A stretch of DNA of 64,000 nt, from contig CM039502.1 in NCBI GenBank assembly GCA_022432975.1, forward strand, positions 4,888,375-4,952,374. The letters run 5' to 3'. Position 1 is the first letter of the stretch, and every line of letters begins with the position of its first letter. The notes under the pieces were generated by a model. The model saw only the letters and a program-made list of their open reading frames with translations. It was not told the DNA's origin and did no database searches. The position numbers and the translations under genes were made by a program. The DNA is from Begonia masoniana (lineage: Eukaryota > Streptophyta > Magnoliopsida > Cucurbitales > Begoniaceae). Shown here one piece after another: positions 60,372 to 64,000 of the stretch.

Positions 60372-60652
60372 ATTTTTTTAAAAAAAATTAAAAATGAAAT
60401 AATTAAAATAAGCCCACCCTTCGAGCGCACTCAATCATGGGAAGGTGGGTGAAATGTGGTACATTTTGTGGACGAATTGAGGAGTATTGAGAGGTGTTAC
60501 GTGTATCAGTTGGATAGGAAGTGGATTGTCCAAATTGCTATGCACCATACCTACTTGTTTACTTTTATACACTCCAAATATATTTAAAAATAAGAATAAC
60601 TTCTTACAATATATTCAAGGGCTCTTGGTTGTCTCTAGCTTGAAATTTTCCT

Positions 60653-60738
<86 letters not shown>

Positions 60739-61228
60739 ACCTAAGTGTACGTTGCTAGCGTCTTTAACTATGAGACATCAATTAACGAAATTAAAAAAGT
60801 AAGGTGTCAATTGCAAACACCTCTTTATTTCAGGTCTATTTTAATAATTACTTTTTTATTTAGCTTAAGCATCTTATCATGGACCAAAATTTGAATGTCC
60901 GAAATTGGCGTGTTGTTTCAATGTTTAAGAGCATCTTCTGATTTTCACAAACGATATGAAAAAAAAATAATCTTTAACATTAGGAATGAGACATTTCATA
61001 AGAATAATTACTTCAAGATTATTTGTTTGTTCAAAAAGATGGTTTTGGTTCAGATAGTAACAAAATTCTTTACTTAAAATCCATTGGTTAAGAAAACAAC
61101 TGGATGCCAGGCTAAAATATGCGTATTACGCGAAATAAAGCAAACTATATGTATTATATGCACATTTTTGTGGGGACACAAAATTCACTTATTCTAAAAG
61201 AATTTGTTCACAAGTTTCATGACAAATT

Positions 61229-61283
<55 letters not shown>

Positions 61284-61636
61284 ATCTTAACATTAGAGAA
61301 TGAGACATTTCATAAGAATAATTACTTCAAGATTATTTGTTTGTTCAAAAAGATGGTTTTGGTTCAGATAGTAACAAAATTCTTTACTTAAAATCCATTG
61401 GTTAAGAAAACAACTGGATGCCAGGCTAAAATAGGGTATTACGCGAAATAAAGCAAACTATATGTATTATATGCACATTTTGTGGGGACACAAAATTCAC
61501 TTATTCTAACAGAATTTGTTCACAAGTTTCATGACAAATTTTTTTTTAAAAAAAATTAAAAATGAAATAATTAAAATAAGCCCACCCTTCGAGCGCACTC
61601 AATCATGGGAAGGTGGGTGAAATGTGGTACATTTTG
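60372..61636. repeat. Nested direct duplication around a poly(A) tract
   Basis: Segment X (60372-60468, containing GCCCACCCTTCGAGCGCACT) recurs at 61541-61636. Between them, segment Y (60960-61235, ending CATGACAAATTTTTTTTT) recurs at 61281-61540. The Y copies are separated by 46 A residues (61236-61281), and all junctions fall at T(8-9)A(8+) tracts. Copies differ mainly in short homopolymer lengths and single bases. Confidence 0.85.
60657..60736. repeat. (GA)40 microsatellite
   Basis: Eighty bases of perfect GA repeat. Confidence 0.95.
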
Positions 61637-61932
61637 CACAAGCCAAGCTTGGTCCCAGATGACAACTGAGTCCCCTGGGACTGAGCCAAACTAGCTGACT
61701 TGATGGAGCACTCTTTAAGATATTTCTTCTATGATATGTTCGATCCATGCTCACTACACCAATTGTTGTGTAAACATAGATAATGAAAATGCTCAATGAA
61801 AACAATGTAACACATGTGGTTCGGACTTGAACTAGTCATACTTTGTGATATCCCGTCATGAGTACAGCATACAAAAGAGTCCAATGGGGCACAACTCATA
61901 CTAGTGAAGGTGCACAATCACACATTACTTAG
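61637..61932. other. Unassigned flank of Copia-3
   Basis: Not AT-rich like its surroundings. The minus strand has a short open segment (61729-61917) rich in Cys, His and Ser, with no recognised family. It may be another repeat. Confidence 0.3.
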
Positions 61933-62166
61933 TGTTGAAAAACCGAGATCGAAACGGAAATAGGAAAAACGAAAATAGTGGACACCAAAGATTTACGTGG
62001 AAACCCTAAACGGGAAAAAACCACGGGGAGAGGAGAATCACTAAAAAATCAAGGTAAACTGAGTTTTGCGACTCAAACATCAATATATAGAGAAAACATA
62101 AAACCCTAATATTGATAACGGGCCCGACTCGGCCCACTAGAATTCGGGTCACACCAAATTCTAACA
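61933..62166 (-). repeat. 3' LTR of Copia-3
   Basis: On the minus strand the LTR would start TGTTAGAATTTGGTG at 62166, directly after the purine tract CAAGGTGGAGTT. It would end TTTTTCAACA at 61933. TG/CA ends and the TGTT/AACA short inverted repeat support this. The other LTR lies outside the window, so length and target duplication cannot be checked. Confidence 0.6.
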
Positions 62167-62350
62167 AACTCCACCTTGACACGAATTCCACATGAGAGAT
62201 CCAACGGGCTACTCAGCCCAATTCAACCAAATCCAGAACACTGAACTCTGATAATCTCCACCTTCAACGAAATTCCAGTGCAAGGAAACAAATCTGCAAA
62301 ACCTCATTAAACATAAGCTCCTCTACCACAAAGGCCCCATATGGGCCAAC

Positions 62351-63952
62351 TCAGCATCCGATACCGATCAAGTTTAAGCCCCGCTTAAACTTGAGAGATT
62401 TACTTGAGAAGAAATCACATCTCCTCCTCCATGGTATCACTGAACTATCAGAGTTGCTGCAACGAACTCCATCTGAACATGTCGAAGACTCCACACATGA
62501 ATCGTTACCCTCGAACACATTCAATACATAATCCATAGTTTCATCATATCGTCCCGAAGTTTTAACCTTCTGCATGGTCCTGCCTTTGACGATACCATTC
62601 TGACGTGAAACTAAACCTGATGACTGAACATCTGTAATAGGCTGACTCACAGGCTCTGATGTACCCTCAGATCCCAACCTGAACTTCACTCGAGAAACTG
62701 ACTTCTTCCGAGTCTTCTTAACCTTTCTCTTAGAAGGTGAATTTACAAATTTTGCAGCCTTATTACCCGTCACATTCACATTGACTGTGGAACCCGCGAT
62801 CGTCGCATGCATCACATATAATGAGGAGTATTTTTCTCCTCTCGCCACAATCAATGAACCTCTGGTAAGCTTCCATTTTCCATCACGAAAGGTGTTGCCA
62901 AAACCTTCGTCGTCAAGCTTCCCAGTCGAGACCAAATTCTTGCGGATGTCAGGGATGTGCTTCACACCTCTCAAAACCAAGGTGCTGCCGATGTTGGTCT
63001 CCAAACACACATCTCCCATACCAATGGCTTTTGCAATGCCACCATTCCCCATCCTCACACTTCCATAATCACCCGAAGTGTAGGACGAAAAGAAATCTCT
63101 CCGCGAAGTGGCATGTACTGAAGCGCCACTATCGATCACCCAGCTCGTATCTTGGCAATCAGAATTTACAACATCCTCGTTGTACACACTAAAGGACTCC
63201 TCGGTGGCTGTATCTGCCTCCTCATCTGTGTCACTCTCTTCGAACATCTTTTCCTTTCCTTTGGCAACCAGATTCTCCCGAAGAAACTTGTGACAAAACC
63301 TTTTTATGTGTCCTTTCTTGCCACAATGATAACACTCAAAGTTGGCGTGTTTTCCGGACTTCCTTTGACTTTGATTTCTACTGCCCGGACCTTTACTTTG
63401 ACTTCTGCCCCTATTTTCAACACTCAGAGCTGAACCTATCGATGTTACACCAGAATCAATCTTACGAACCTCCTCGGCAAGAATACGATCCCTCACATCG
63501 GTGAATACTAGCTTAGCACTTCCAACTGAGTTACTAACTGCAGCTCTCATAGGCTCCCAACTATTCGGTAGAGACGCCAACAAAATTAGAGCACGAACCT
63601 CATCATCAAAATCAATATCCACAGATAGCAATTGATTCACAATAGTATTGAACTCATTCAGATGCGCTGCGACAGAAGTACCATCAATCATCTTCAGATT
63701 AAACAACTTCTTCATAATAAATACCTTATTATTCGCAGACGGTTTCTCGTACATATCAGACAGAGCCTTCATCAGACTCGCGGTGGTCTTCTCCTTCGCT
63801 ACGTTGTGAGCAACGCTTTTGGCTAGCGTCAATCGGACGACTCCCAAAACCTGTCTATCAAGGAGATTCCATTCACCGTCTTCCATCTTCTCTGGTTTCG
63901 CACTCAAAGGAAGATGAAGTTTCATTCCGTACAAGTAATCCTCAATTTGCAT
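62351..63952 (-). CDS. Copia-3 gag-protease reading frame with an unusual C-terminus
   Basis: 533 residues open on the minus strand. gag (residues about 1-190, DLMKAL-type helix, LMKALSDMYEKPSANNKVF, LILLASLPNSWE), knuckle CYHCGKKGHIKRFC (about 208-221), protease WVIDSGASVHAT (about 272), then VRMGNGG...HIPDIRKNLVSTGKLD and SLYVMHATIAG, the usual end of the protease/pre-integrase part. After that the expected integrase, RT and RNase H are absent. A basic Ser/Lys segment (SPSKRKVKKTRKKSVSRVKF) and a Cys/Ser-rich tail ending GIGC follow, then the polypurine tract and LTR. Directly upstream of the ATG the frame continues (GIEKFNGTDFAF) but a TAG replaces an expected Trp codon at about 63955-63957. 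The gag N-terminus is therefore broken. This resembles gag-only non-autonomous LTR elements (TR-GAG type). Confidence 0.8.
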   Translation of the reverse strand: MQIEDYLYGMKLHLPLSAKPEKMEDGEWNLLDRQVLGVVRLTLAKSVAHNVAKEKTTASLMKALSDMYEKPSANNKVFIMKKLFNLKMIDGTSVAAHLNEFNTIVNQLLSVDIDFDDEVRALILLASLPNSWEPMRAAVSNSVGSAKLVFTDVRDRILAEEVRKIDSGVTSIGSALSVENRGRSQSKGPGSRNQSQRKSGKHANFECYHCGKKGHIKRFCHKFLRENLVAKGKEKMFEESDTDEEADTATEESFSVYNEDVVNSDCQDTSWVIDSGASVHATSRRDFFSSYTSGDYGSVRMGNGGIAKAIGMGDVCLETNIGSTLVLRGVKHIPDIRKNLVSTGKLDDEGFGNTFRDGKWKLTRGSLIVARGEKYSSLYVMHATIAGSTVNVNVTGNKAAKFVNSPSKRKVKKTRKKSVSRVKFRLGSEGTSEPVSQPITDVQSSGLVSRQNGIVKGRTMQKVKTSGRYDETMDYVLNVFEGNDSCVESSTCSDGVRCSNSDSSVIPWRRRCDFFSSKSLKFKRGLNLIGIGC

Positions 63953-64000
63953 TCTCTAGAACGCAAAATCTGTCCCATTGAATTTTTCAATACCGTGTCC

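Noticed and set aside
60487..60744. Frame ending in an Arg/Glu run
   Set aside because: It is a translation of the (GA)40 tract.

Overview
This is nuclear DNA of a flowering plant, most likely a eudicot. The evidence is AT-rich intergenic DNA, GT-AG introns of plant type, plant-specific gene families (LEA, class III peroxidase, EAR-motif ERF, RLP4-type malectin/LRR protein, TBL O-acetyltransferase) and dense LTR retrotransposons primed by initiator tRNA-Met. I cannot name the species. There is no operon-like organisation; each gene stands alone among transposon debris.

Layout. 1-1.2 kb: a LEA gene with an ABRE-rich promoter (+). 1.45-5.1 kb: two foldback elements. 7.7-9.2 kb: a peroxidase-19-like gene (+) whose reading frame has no ATG. 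10.0-10.75 kb: a gene-like 5' fragment. 13.3-13.8 kb: an ERF repressor (-). 15.5-19.6 kb: a complete nine-exon RLP4-like gene (-), with a third foldback element just upstream. 21.7-28.0 kb: a decayed Ty3/gypsy pol split by a Copia element. 28.7-32.0 kb: a solo-LTR-like copy and a tiny deleted gypsy element. 37.0-38.3 kb: a fourth foldback element. 38.5-40.2 kb: an intronless ferric-reductase-like membrane protein gene (-). 40.8-42.6 kb: an 0.88-kb tandem duplication. 46.95-53.36 kb: a second Copia with a hAT-type element inside its integrase. 53.6-56.2 kb: a TBL gene (-) with a frameshift. 60.4-61.6 kb: a duplicated block around a poly-A tract. 61.9-64 kb: part of a third Copia that keeps gag-protease but has lost the rest of pol.

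The most unusual signal is a set of four foldback transposons (1452-2980, 4178-5103, 19800-20783, 37002-38282). Each has a perfect 9-bp target duplication and long inverted arms. Each arm is itself built from inverted copies of one related AT-rich core, so they are palindromes made of palindromes. The GC-rich end modules differ: GGGGGGCC/ACTGTTCATG words in one, GCGGGTACCCGC in two, and a CACGTG-centred 20-bp palindrome in the fourth. Three of the four sit within about 330 bp of a gene.

The host genes have no shared pathway. LEA and peroxidase suggest stress and cell-wall functions, and RLP4-like and TBL suggest the cell surface and wall acetylation. Several breaks (the peroxidase start, the TBL frameshift, the 61-kb duplication) fall at short repeats or single-base indels and could be assembly errors rather than biology.
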